A DNA stretch of 20,499 nucleotides from CAADGY01 sp900696665. Lineage in GTDB: Bacteria > Acidobacteriota > Terriglobia > Bryobacterales > Bryobacteraceae. Under the pieces are notes generated by a model. The model was given only the letters and a program-made list of their open reading frames with translations, had not been told where the DNA came from and made no database searches. Made by a program: the position numbers and the translations under genes. Location: assembly GCA_035063885.1 (NCBI GenBank), contig JAPSFM010000093.1, forward strand, positions 1 through 20,499. Reading direction: 5' to 3'. Positions 1-7,703 of the stretch are shown here, in pieces (position 1 is the first letter of the stretch; every line of letters starts with the position of its first letter).

Positions 1-73
1 GGATTAGTCGCTCGCTGGACAGCAGAGCGTCGATTTCCCGCGGCACAGATTTGTCCGCGCTCTCAGTCTCCAC
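1..73 (-). CDS. Partial CDS at left edge (5' end only), possible regulator
   Basis: The minus strand has an open frame from a GTG at 73 running off the left edge, preceded by a purine-rich AGAGGG and by an in-frame TGA shortly upstream. The visible peptide includes PREIDALLSSERLI. This vaguely resembles the N-terminus of large Acidobacteriota regulators that open with a motif like 'LxxILSSxxxxxSxxLxxFL', but only 24 residues can be seen and that reading is inference. It lies downstream of the receptor gene on the same strand, with two hairpins between them. Confidence 0.35.
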   Translation of the reverse strand, partial: METESADKSVPREIDALLSSERLI

Positions 74-107
74 CCCTCTGTTGTCTCAGAGCTTACAGGC
101 CAAGCGC

Positions 108-129
108 ACCTGAACTTCGGAATTCAGGT
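108..129. repeat. Inverted repeat with UUCG-type loop
   Basis: A perfect 7-bp stem ACCTGAA/TTCAGGT encloses CTTCGGAA, which can form a C(UUCG)G tetraloop on the plus strand with a small bulge. It lies between the receptor stop and the next minus-strand gene, so it may help terminate or insulate transcription. No T-tract follows on either strand. Confidence 0.45.
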
Positions 130-139
130 TGATCGCAGG

Positions 140-174
140 CGGTACGGACGGGCCGGAATAGTCCGTCCGTACCG
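140..174 (-). terminator. Strong hairpin 22 bp beyond the receptor stop codon
   Basis: A perfect 12-bp inverted repeat, CGGTACGGACGG (140-151) and CCGTCCGTACCG (163-174), has an 11-nt loop. On the minus strand it begins 22 bases after the stop codon of the TonB-dependent receptor, where a terminator is expected. No T-run follows, so it may act as an mRNA 3'-end stabiliser or a factor-assisted terminator rather than a classical intrinsic terminator. Confidence 0.6.
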
Positions 175-195
175 TGGAGGTTGCGGCTCCGGATA

Positions 196-3100
196 CTACC
201 AGGAGAACCGCACCGAAAGCTGAAGCACGCGGGCGGCGCCGGACTGGCCGTTGGTTAGCATCACGCCGTCACTCCCGCTGTTCGGATTGTTGGGGTGGTT
301 GAAGATGTTAAAGGCATCCACCGTGAAGCGCAGCTCCGAAGCTTCGGTGACGCGGACACGCTTGAACAGGGAGGCGTCCAGGTTCCACTGCCTCGGTCCG
401 CCGATGTACTGGTTTCGGAACGGGTGCAGATTGTCGTTGTAGGCGATTCGCTGGGTGGTGTTGTTGTTGAGTGGAATCCAGACGTTGTTGGTGTCCCAGT
501 AGGTGGAAACCACGGTGTTAGCCGGCGCGTTGGGTGGCAGGGTGGTTGTGCCCCAGGGAATCAGGGGGGTGACGGCGGGCTTGTAGTCCGCCGGGACGCC
601 CATTACGCCGTTGGGTCTGCCGTTGGCATCCACGCTGTTGATCCGGTTGGATGGGATATAGCCGTTCCACCACAGGTAGCCGGGGTAGCAGGTGCCGCTC
701 CGGCAGTCCTCAATGGGGTAATCGTAGCCGTAGGTGCGGACGGGCTCTCCAGTGACGTTCCAGTGGTTGGTGGCCAGGGCCGTGTAGGTGGAGTAGATCG
801 TGCCGAGGCCGGCAACCTGCCAGCCGCCGATGAACCTGTCGAGCACGCCACCGGCGTTGCGGCCCAGCCACTTGCCCCGGCCGAAGGGCAGGTCCACGAT
901 CCAGTTGAACCGCACGCGGTGCTTGGGAATCGAAGGGTCGCGGCGGTAGTTGAGGAAGCGGTTGCGCTCATTGTCGCCGGCGGGCACGGTTCCCGGCAGG
1001 AAAGAGTTGAGGGCCGGGATGCTGGAGCCATAGCCGGAGTTGCCGTTGTCGGCCCCGGCGCGCAGTGCATTACTGATGACATAACTGAGCTGGAAGCCGA
1101 CGCCTTTGCTATAGCTGCGCTCCACCTGCATCTGTACGCCGTGGTAGTTGGACCAGCCGGTCTTGCGGTATTCGATGAGGTCGCCGTAGGTCTGCTGGTC
1201 GTAAGGACGGGTAGCCACGCCGGAGTAGAGACCGGTAGGCATCGGGTTCCTGGTGGTAGCGTACCAGATGTAGCTGGGGGTGGCGTCGTTAAACGGCCAG
1301 ATCTGCATCTGGTTGCTGCCGTGGTTGCCGACGTAGCCGCCCCGGAAGACGGTATTCGTGAAAACCTCCTTCTCCAGGGTAAAGTTCCAGTCCTGTACCT
1401 TGGGGGTGGGCTGGCTGGGGTTAAAGAAGTAATTGGAGGTCTGGCCGGGCCTCAAGGGCACCGGCCGGTCCAGCGTGACAGCATCTCTGCTGTTAACGCC
1501 GGCGAAGACGGTGGGAACCGAACGCATGGCCCAGGCGCTGATGCCGTCCGGCGATTCCGCAGAACTGGTGTTGGAGAAGTTCTGGAAGTTGACGCCGAAG
1601 GGGGTGCCGGCGGCGGTCTGGTCCATCCACGAGTAAAGGCCCTCGTTGAAGTAGGAGACACTGTAGCCGCCGCGGACGACGAAGCTGGTGCGCCCGTCGC
1701 CAAAGCGATAGGCCATGCCGAGGTGGGGTCCCCAGTCGTGCCAGTTGTCGTGGGCGCCCTTTCGCGGCAGTCCGGCCTGGTCCCAGGTCTCGAACTTCAC
1801 GCCGATGTTCTGGAACATCTGGATCTCCTGAGGCGTGGTGACGCCGGCGGAGTAGAGCTTGTCCAGCGGCTGGCCCAGAACGACCGAACGGGAGGCGTAG
1901 CTGAAATTGGGGACGTAGATCCCGTTGGCTTCTCCGGGGAACGGCGTGAGCTGATAGCGCACCCCGAGGTTGAGAGTGAGGCGCGGAGTGACCTTGACGT
2001 TGTCCTGGAAATAGAAGGCGTGCTCCTGGCGCCGCAGGTTGTAGACGCCTCTGCGCCGGGGCGTGGCGTAGTTGGCGATTCCCAGATAGAGATTGCCCAG
2101 GTTGTGCCCGGTGCGCGTCGTGGCCTGGGGATTGGTGTGGCTGGTGGCGGGATCGTAGAGGCTGGTGGCACCGGTGTTGAAGTAGGTAGTGCCGGTCCCG
2201 AAGGTCTGCTGCGGCAGCGTAGACAGCCTGTCGAAGCGGATGTGCACGCCGAACTGAAACTCGTGCTTGCCGACGACTTTGGTGACGTTGTCGTCGAAGA
2301 TATAAAAGGCGTGATCGTATCGGTTGGTGTGATTGGCCCGAAGATACTGTGTGGGCGTGATTCCGATTTCGGCGAGGAACGGGAAGCCGGTGAGGTTGAA
2401 TGGATTGGGCAACCCGAGCTGATCGGCGTAGCTGACTCCGGGGGCGCCGGTACCGGAGAGCCGGTAGGCGTGGGAGTAGCTGGCGGTAAGCTCGTTGAAA
2501 AGGGTGGGCGAGAAGGTATGGATCCAGGAGAGGGCGGTACTGCGATTCAGCCCGTCCTGCCGGCCGAAGTTGCCCACCTGATTGAGACTCGGAACATTTC
2601 CCAGGGAGGCATATGGGACGCTGATGAGGCTATGCCGTCCCTCGGTGTGGCGGGCGTAGAACTGGTCGTTGTCGGTGAAGCGGTGATCGACGCGCGAGGT
2701 CACCGTCAATTCTTTGGCGTTGTTGGGTGCGGGCCCGTACCAGTTGCTTTCCAAGAGCGGGTTACGGTCTCCGAAGGTGGGATCGGGCATCACCTGGAAG
2801 ATGTAAGCGGCCACGGGACTGATGCGTTTTGGGTCGATGTTGTTGACCTTGCCGCCGTAGGAGAAGGGCTGGCGACTCCAACTTCGGGTATCGGTAGTGA
2901 GGGGATCGTATAGGACGCTGAGCCGCCCCTGGCTGTCGAGCAGGCCGCTGAAATCGCCGTTGCGCATGGCGGCGGTGGGAACGCGCGCGGAGAGCGAACT
3001 GGGCGCATTGTTGCGGTAGCCCTCGTAAGCGCCGAAGAAGAAGGTGCGATTCCGGCCGTCGTAGATCTTGGGCAGGACGACGGGGCCCCCCACATTGGCG

Positions 3101-3942
3101 CCCCATTCGTTGCGGTTCAACTCGGGAAACTCACCCAGATCCGTGCGGGCTCGCGCCTTACCGTAAGCGTTATTGCGGTTGGTCAGGAACGCCGCGCCGT
3201 GAAGCTGATTAGTGCCGCTCTTGGTGGACATGACGATGCTGGTCATGCGGGAGTACTTGGCCGAGTGTGCATTGTTCTCGACCTTGAACTCCTGAATGGT
3301 ATCCAGGCCGGGCGGCCGCTGGATGGTGCCCTCGTTCCACATGGACTGTTCGAGCACGGCGCCGTCCAAGTAGTAGTTGTGGGCGCCGGCCATCATGCCG
3401 AACGAACGGACCTGGATGTTGCCGCCGGGCTTGGGGTTCTCGAGTCCCGGAACGGTGACCAGGAGGTTCTCGATGGACCGGCCGTTGATAGGTAACTGCT
3501 CGATGCGGCGGCGCTCGAGGACGTTCCCGAGAGTGGCGCTATCCACCACTAGCAGGGGTGCGGCCTCGGCCGAGACAGTGATCTTGGTTTCGGTGCTTCC
3601 GGCCTGCATGACGGCGTCGTACACGGTGGACTGCTGCACCTGCACCTGCACGGCGACCTCGACGGTCTGCATGCCAGGGGATTCTATCTTGAGTACGTAG
3701 GATCCCGGGTTGACCGAGGGGAAAACATAGATGCCGACTTCGTTAGCGGTCGTTCTCAAGACAATGTTGGTAGCGGTATTAGTGAGGTCCAATCTGGCGC
3801 CGGAGATCACCGCAGCGGTCTGATCCCGGACGGTTCCCCGTACGCTGCCTGTGCCCGACTGCGCGGACGCCGTGCCGGCCAGGACGCACGCCAAGCCCGC
3901 AACGCTCAGCAGCGCGGGCGGACGACAATTTCGTATGCTCAT
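196..3942 (-). CDS. TonB-dependent receptor, Oar-like, with N-terminal CarboxypepD_reg-like domain
   Basis: Large outer-membrane receptor of 1248 aa, expected to import a TonB-energised substrate; the substrate cannot be told from sequence. A signal peptide ends at about residue 27 (TASA-Q). A carboxypeptidase-regulatory-like beta-sandwich spans about 33-112. A TonB-box-like ETKITVSAE (118-126) follows, then a plug of about 135-260 with QLPINGRSIENLL and VPGL. The rest is a beta-barrel rich in Tyr, Asn and Gly, ending in SVRFSW with the expected terminal aromatic residue. A CRSGTC pair late in the protein may form a loop disulfide. I chose ATG at 3942 because AGGAAGG sits just upstream; a start at 3978 would put 12 residues before the signal peptide. 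This architecture is abundant in Acidobacteriota and often found in glycan or peptide uptake contexts, but no SusD-like or degradative partner is adjacent. Family certain, substrate unknown. Confidence 0.93.
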   Translation of the reverse strand: MSIRNCRPPALLSVAGLACVLAGTASAQSGTGSVRGTVRDQTAAVISGARLDLTNTATNIVLRTTANEVGIYVFPSVNPGSYVLKIESPGMQTVEVAVQVQVQQSTVYDAVMQAGSTETKITVSAEAAPLLVVDSATLGNVLERRRIEQLPINGRSIENLLVTVPGLENPKPGGNIQVRSFGMMAGAHNYYLDGAVLEQSMWNEGTIQRPPGLDTIQEFKVENNAHSAKYSRMTSIVMSTKSGTNQLHGAAFLTNRNNAYGKARARTDLGEFPELNRNEWGANVGGPVVLPKIYDGRNRTFFFGAYEGYRNNAPSSLSARVPTAAMRNGDFSGLLDSQGRLSVLYDPLTTDTRSWSRQPFSYGGKVNNIDPKRISPVAAYIFQVMPDPTFGDRNPLLESNWYGPAPNNAKELTVTSRVDHRFTDNDQFYARHTEGRHSLISVPYASLGNVPSLNQVGNFGRQDGLNRSTALSWIHTFSPTLFNELTASYSHAYRLSGTGAPGVSYADQLGLPNPFNLTGFPFLAEIGITPTQYLRANHTNRYDHAFYIFDDNVTKVVGKHEFQFGVHIRFDRLSTLPQQTFGTGTTYFNTGATSLYDPATSHTNPQATTRTGHNLGNLYLGIANYATPRRRGVYNLRRQEHAFYFQDNVKVTPRLTLNLGVRYQLTPFPGEANGIYVPNFSYASRSVVLGQPLDKLYSAGVTTPQEIQMFQNIGVKFETWDQAGLPRKGAHDNWHDWGPHLGMAYRFGDGRTSFVVRGGYSVSYFNEGLYSWMDQTAAGTPFGVNFQNFSNTSSAESPDGISAWAMRSVPTVFAGVNSRDAVTLDRPVPLRPGQTSNYFFNPSQPTPKVQDWNFTLEKEVFTNTVFRGGYVGNHGSNQMQIWPFNDATPSYIWYATTRNPMPTGLYSGVATRPYDQQTYGDLIEYRKTGWSNYHGVQMQVERSYSKGVGFQLSYVISNALRAGADNGNSGYGSSIPALNSFLPGTVPAGDNERNRFLNYRRDPSIPKHRVRFNWIVDLPFGRGKWLGRNAGGVLDRFIGGWQVAGLGTIYSTYTALATNHWNVTGEPVRTYGYDYPIEDCRSGTCYPGYLWWNGYIPSNRINSVDANGRPNGVMGVPADYKPAVTPLIPWGTTTLPPNAPANTVVSTYWDTNNVWIPLNNNTTQRIAYNDNLHPFRNQYIGGPRQWNLDASLFKRVRVTEASELRFTVDAFNIFNHPNNPNSGSDGVMLTNGQSGAARVLQLSVRFSW

Positions 3943-3965
3943 GTTGCACCTTCCTATGCCGCCCC

Positions 3966-3973
3966 GGGGGGGG
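3966..3973. repeat. Homopolymer G8 tract in the receptor 5' leader
   Basis: Eight consecutive G on the plus strand (C8 in the receptor mRNA sense) lie 24-31 bases upstream of the receptor ATG, between the promoter-like region and the ribosome binding site. CCCCGGGG at 3962-3969 also makes the end of the tract self-complementary. Such tracts can slip during replication; whether this one varies is not known. Confidence 0.5.
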
Positions 3974-4035
3974 TGCACGTACCACCAGGGCGCATGTTCG
4001 ATAATTGAACTCCTATATCCGTTTCTGGCAAAGTA

Positions 4036-4086
4036 TTTTTACAGCCGTCTTGGGGCGCCTGTCAAGCGCAAAGTGTGAGGTGTCAA
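4036..4086 (-). promoter_or_regulatory. Putative receptor promoter with tandem TTGACA boxes
   Basis: Reading leftwards on the minus strand there are two CTTGACA copies 21 bp apart (TTGACA at 4086-4081 and 4065-4060), then an A/T-rich TGTAAAAATACT. The proximal TTGACA is 16 bp from TGTAAA or 18 bp from TAAAAA, acceptable for a housekeeping sigma factor. It lies about 95-120 bp upstream of the receptor ATG. The distal box falls inside the IS110 remnant. Confidence 0.4.
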
Positions 4087-4250
4087 GGCCAAAAACATGA
4101 AGAAACGCATGGAAGAACCCATGCGAGAGGCGCTGTTCCGCATGAGCGGCGTGGATTTGACCGGCATTGACGCGATCGGAGTGGGAACCGTGCAGGTAGC
4201 GCTGAGTGTATACGGCCCGGACCTCAGCCGTTTTCCAACGGAGAAACAGA
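4079..4250 (+). pseudogene. IS110-family transposase remnant (C-terminal Transposase_20-type segment)
   Basis: The plus-strand frame contains REALFRMSGVDLTGIDAIG, then GPDLSRFPTEK. This is the recognisable part of the C-terminal domain of IS110/IS1111 transposases, typically 'SGVDLTxIDxI...YGPDxSRFPTEKxF'. An in-frame TGA at 4076-4078 precedes it, and homology stops after TEKQ, before the usual conserved SGGK region. The N-terminal DEDD (RuvC-like) catalytic domain is absent, so about 57 codons survive and the fragment is non-functional. It sits between the receptor promoter and the 3' end of the convergent-side MBL gene, marking an old insertion or rearrangement point. Confidence 0.75.
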
Positions 4251-4285
4251 CGTTGACCGCCGGGCGCCCAGAGCGACAGTTACTA

Positions 4286-6277
4286 CTACGATTCTATGTT
4301 GACCACCGCTTCAGCGATTTGCCCAAGGTGCTTACCATCAGCCGTCACGTCGGCTGCAATCGCCAACCTGGGAGCGGACTTCACCCCGCCGCGCGCCGCG
4401 AAGAGGCGGAACTGGCGAGAGGCCGTTCCTCGTGCAGGTGCTTCGAAGTGCAATAACTCGGGCTCCGTTCGCCAGCCGGCCGGAAGCACGAACGCCACTC
4501 CCATCCTCATCGGCGTTGGGCGGTAGTTGCGAACACGGATCTCCGCCGATACCGAGCCACCCGCAGCGATCACTATCTGATAGGGATAGATCCTGACCCA
4601 GCTGGCATCCATACCGAAATCGCAGTCCGGGTCCGCAATCAATTTCTTGTAGAATTCAGCCTGCTGATCGATCCCGGTTATCGTCGCGAGAAGCATTTGC
4701 TCGGTTAGTGGGAAGGGGTTTCCATGGCCCGGTGCAATGAGGTCTGGCCGCTGTTCACTGAGAGTGCGAATCGCCTTTTGATAACTATTGCTATAAGTCT
4801 GGTCAAGAAATACGGGCCGAATTCGCATCGCACCCCCGGGCTTTGTTGGACTCAAGTAATTGTCGCCGGTAAATCCTATACGCTGCCCGTCAATAGTGAC
4901 AAACAGCGCCATCTGATGCTCGCAGTGTCCTGGGTTATGGGTTATCGTGAACTCAAATTCTTCCCACCTGAAGGTCTCGCCGTGCCGAAAGGACCGGTCG
5001 ACTTGGATGGACTCCGCCAGAAGAGATCCCGATCTCTCCCCCCACGGGTTCTGAAGAATCTCCACCATGCTTTCTAAACACCACACTTTCGTGCCGTAAT
5101 GCCGCTTCAGATAAGGGAAACCGCAATCGTGATCATCGTTCGTATGGGTCGCCATGGCTACGTCGATCGTTTTCACGCCGAAGCGCGACTTTAAGGCGTT
5201 GATGTTGTGTTCGACAAAGCGGCATCGGTCGTTTACGGCCGTGGCCTGGACAAAGGCGCGCGAAAAGTCTCCGCTAGGGAACCCGTAGTCGACGAGGAAA
5301 GCCTTGCCGCTATTACTAATGATGGTGTAGAACCTGGAAGAGGTCCCGCTACTGGAAACCAAATGCGGACTTACCGCGAAGGGAGCGTTGTCCACAGTGG
5401 GATTCCGGCTCGTCCCGGAGAGGAGGCCCGTTGCCAACCGGTAGTACTCGGCGAGTTGTGCAGTGGTCTCGCGGATGGCCGTTCCAGGATTGGCAAGCGG
5501 CGCACCATGAGACGGGCACAGTAACTCGGGCCTCTGCTCCTGAAGCGCCGCCAGCGAGAAGGCCGTGAAGTCCACGCCGTCGTATTCGCCGTAGTGGAAC
5601 TGCAAATCGTGGAGCGTAAGGACCTTCCCGGGGCTGTGCATTAAATCGCCGCTAAACGCTACTCTCTTGCCGTCGACTTCCGCGAGAATCGTGACCGAGC
5701 CAAGGGTATGCCCTGGCGTCGGTAAAATAAACAAGTCCCGGCCCCTCCACGAGAATTTCTGGTAGTCCTGGAGCTTACTCGCGAACGGGATGCTCGCCGT
5801 GAGCGAATTATAGTCGTTACGAGTTGCATAGCCCTCGTGAAACACACGACGATTGCGCCAGAAGTTTTCAACATCGGTAAACAGGTGATGCTCATAGGCG
5901 GGAACCGCGATTGGGATTCCCCGCCCGACCGCCAAATGGTCGCCTTGGCATTGGTCCCGATGAAAGTGCGTGTGGAGAATGCAATCCACCTGAGTGACGC
6001 CAAGCTGGGGCAAGTAATCGAGAATCTTGCCCGCCCCGAAATCAATCAGTAATGCACGGGCGCCGTCACGGATCAGGTAAACGTTGCACGTGTCTTGCAC
6101 CCGGAATAGGTTCGCTGAGATTTTTTCCAACGTGGCAGAGGTTGAAGACAACCTGTCCGCCGCCCGTTGCCTCTGCTGAGCCCGGACCGGTGCGCCTCCC
6201 GCCGCCAAAGCCACCCTTGCGGTTGTTCTCACGAATCTGCGCCGGGACACACCCGTCCCTTGTGACGTCATATCCAT
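4286..6277 (-). CDS. Tat-exported tandem MBL-fold metallohydrolase
   Basis: Predicted exported hydrolase of 663 aa with two metallo-beta-lactamase-fold domains; substrate unknown. A twin-arginine signal, SRRRFV (residues 11-16), is followed by an Ala-rich stretch. Domain 1 (about 50-275) has THFHRDQ (103-109), GHT (His190), SGD (Asp211) and SHG (His257). Domain 2 (about 300-540) has THTNDDH (377-383), GHCEHQ (His451), TGD (Asp472) and GHG (His518). Against THxHxDH, domain 1 has Gln for the last His and domain 2 has Asn for the second His. The tail (about 560-663) is beta-rich and resembles NEW3/Ig-like accessory domains. I chose ATG at 6277 because GGAGG lies 7 bases upstream; an ATG at 6310 has no such site. 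Mobile-element remnants flank both sides, so it may have been acquired. Fold confident, activity unknown. Confidence 0.88.
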   Translation of the reverse strand: MDMTSQGTGVSRRRFVRTTARVALAAGGAPVRAQQRQRAADRLSSTSATLEKISANLFRVQDTCNVYLIRDGARALLIDFGAGKILDYLPQLGVTQVDCILHTHFHRDQCQGDHLAVGRGIPIAVPAYEHHLFTDVENFWRNRRVFHEGYATRNDYNSLTASIPFASKLQDYQKFSWRGRDLFILPTPGHTLGSVTILAEVDGKRVAFSGDLMHSPGKVLTLHDLQFHYGEYDGVDFTAFSLAALQEQRPELLCPSHGAPLANPGTAIRETTAQLAEYYRLATGLLSGTSRNPTVDNAPFAVSPHLVSSSGTSSRFYTIISNSGKAFLVDYGFPSGDFSRAFVQATAVNDRCRFVEHNINALKSRFGVKTIDVAMATHTNDDHDCGFPYLKRHYGTKVWCLESMVEILQNPWGERSGSLLAESIQVDRSFRHGETFRWEEFEFTITHNPGHCEHQMALFVTIDGQRIGFTGDNYLSPTKPGGAMRIRPVFLDQTYSNSYQKAIRTLSEQRPDLIAPGHGNPFPLTEQMLLATITGIDQQAEFYKKLIADPDCDFGMDASWVRIYPYQIVIAAGGSVSAEIRVRNYRPTPMRMGVAFVLPAGWRTEPELLHFEAPARGTASRQFRLFAARGGVKSAPRLAIAADVTADGKHLGQIAEAVVNIES

Positions 6278-6327
6278 ATCCGCCTCCGTCGTGCCGTTCA
6301 TGCCAGTCATAGCGCGTTAAGTAGCCC

Positions 6328-6344
6328 CGGGGAGCCGCACCCCG
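6328..6344. repeat. Short GC-rich inverted repeat upstream of the MBL gene
   Basis: CGGGG and CCCCG arms enclose a 7-nt loop about 50-67 bases upstream of the chosen MBL start. It could be a leader hairpin or simply part of the decayed element. No promoter was recognised with confidence in this leader. Confidence 0.25.
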
Positions 6345-6382
6345 AGGCCCTCCCACGTAGGGTCGAGGACTGGCGCGCCGGT

Positions 6383-6520
6383 TTAGGCCGATGTTTGTGT
6401 TCCCTGTTGTCCCGCCCTTTCGTCTGCGGGTGTCACAAGATCTCGACCATGCCACGTTTCCAGTTCCCGCCACGTCAAACCCAGCGTGCGGATTTCCCGC
6501 ACTAGGCTTTCCTGTTCGCT
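6383..6520 (-). pseudogene. Small coding-like fragment, unidentified
   Basis: A minus-strand frame of 45 codons between two stops reads naturally, including REIRTLGLTWRELETWHG and LVTPADERAG. It has no ATG of its own and immediately follows, in another frame, the replication-initiator-like fragment. It may be that protein's frameshifted continuation or the tail of the next gene of the lost element. I do not recognise the family. Confidence 0.3.
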
Positions 6521-6521
6521 T

Positions 6522-6996
6522 CACGCCAAGGGTGAAGCCGCGGGTTCGGACGATCTGTTGCAGGACTGAGCTGACTTCGATGAACCCGAATGGCATCTCT
6601 GCTTTGCTGTCATGTGGGTTCTCTTTGAAGTAGAAAACGCTGTTGAAAAGCTGCCAGTTCATGTCAACGTATGCTTGCCGCTCGCGGTCCCAAAAAGCGT
6701 TTTTGCAGTGGAACCGGCAACTGCAGAGTATTTCGATGTCGCGGCGGAGCCGTTGGTAATCGTGGGTGCTGGGACGGCGGATTCCGCGGCGTTGTAGGAG
6801 GTTGTAAAGGGTTCCGAACTGAATTTGATTACCTCTGCGGCCCTGCTCGGTGTAAAGCTGCAGGAGATCATACAGTACGAGTTGTGTGGTTGGGCCACCA
6901 AAACCGTATGCAGCACTTGGGTAGACTTTCCATTCACGGGTTATTGGGATTCCGTCCTTCCACCGACTGGACGATGTGTCCTTGACTGGACACGCC
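6522..6996 (-). pseudogene. Replication-initiator-like protein fragment (truncated both ends)
   Basis: One minus-strand frame is continuously open across this interval and reads like a real protein: REWKVYPSAAYGFGGPTTQL, then LYDLLQLYTEQGRRGNQIQF, LRRDIEILCSCRFHCKNAFW and FGFIEVSSVLQQIVRTRGF. The pattern 'W-x-V-x-PS-x-x-YG...PT' followed by helix-rich, basic segments suggests a winged-helix replication initiator such as those of plasmids or integrated elements. This is family resemblance from memory, not a search. No start codon or N-terminus is present: the frame emerges directly from the broken IS4 transposase near 6996. At the other end the coding character moves to another frame near 6520. 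It is a relic of a mobile element. Confidence 0.4.
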
Positions 6997-7442
6997 GATT
7001 TTCCACCGCGTCAGGTAGATTTGCACGATCCACCAGACCGATTGCGAGTCCCGCGCTACCAAAGGCACGTCCGTCAGCAGCATCAGCCGCTCCTCGCCAA
7101 ACCCGTCGATCACCACCAGCCAGAGCTTTTCAGATCGACCCGGCAACTGGATCGGCCCGGCGCCATAGCGCAGTTCATATACCGTCTCCTGACCGTCCTG
7201 GATTTTCACAATCCGTGCCTTGTATTTGAGATGGCAACGGCCCGCCACTATGTTTCGATGAGGGGAATCTCTTCTTTCAAGCTGCGGGAGATGTTACTCA
7301 GCTTTACGTCTTGGCTGGCTTGGATGCCAAACAGCATCTGGCAGACGAACTTCGCCCGCAGCCTGGACAGGCCCGCGGAGAGTTCAGAAGAGAATTTGGT
7401 CAGTTGCGCTTTCAGGCGCGATTGGATTTTGCTATCGTTCAC
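6997..7442 (-). pseudogene. IS4-family (DDE) transposase remnant with internal deletion
   Basis: The N-terminal part (7442 to 7248, GTG start, MNDSKIQSRLKAQL, 64 codons to a TAG) and a C-terminal part in another frame (from 7248, YKARIVKIQDGQETVYELRY to YLTRWKI) belong to one transposase type. The C-terminal part carries WWIVQIYLTRWK, the start of the IS4 Y-(2)-R-(3)-E-(6)-K signature, and is cut immediately before the expected Glu. The middle of the protein, which holds the first catalytic Asp residues of the DDE core, is missing at the frame junction near 7248. It is therefore a dead copy with an internal deletion, a frame change and a 3' truncation. It abuts the replication-initiator-like relic. 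Confidence 0.75.
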
Positions 7443-7703
7443 TGGGGGACGCTCCGTGATGGCCTGGATTTTTTATCAAAACCCTTCTACCACGGTTATC
7501 GTCCCCCTCCACTTCTGAATCCCGCCAAGCCGATGATTCGGCGTATCTTAGCCGATCAGACGTTCAGATTCTGGGTAAACTCCTGAAAATTTCCAGGAAA
7601 GTAAGAACCTGAGAAGTTTAGGAAGTGAAGTTTGGAGAGTTCCTGGGTGCGGTTGGCAGGACGGCTGCGCCGCGCAGACGGGCTACTATAGAAGTGATCC
7701 GCG
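7443..7703. other. Intergenic region upstream of dnaE with short inverted repeats
   Basis: There is no gene here. The left part is probably the outer end of the IS4 remnant. GCCGA/TCGGC (7529-7542) and the near-palindrome CCTGAAAATTTCCAGG (7582-7597) may derive from the IS end or be regulatory. CTGCG/CGCAG (7665-7677) forms another small hairpin. TACTAT (7684-7689) could be a -10 box for dnaE, but no well-spaced -35 is visible. Confidence 0.4.

Noticed and set aside
295..2913. Very long plus-strand open frame (872 codons) opposite the receptor
   Set aside because: The translation is Val/Gly/Ala-rich without recognisable domains and lies wholly antisense to a well-supported receptor gene; typical high-GC shadow.
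6066..6382. Extension of the replication-initiator-like frame into the MBL gene start region
   Set aside because: The frame stays open to 6066, but beyond about 6520 its translation becomes Gly/Arg-rich and overlaps the MBL coding start, so that part is not coding.
7653..7689. TTGGCA plus TACTAT as a dnaE promoter
   Set aside because: The spacing is about 25 bp, too long for a standard sigma-70 promoter; only the -10-like word is mentioned.
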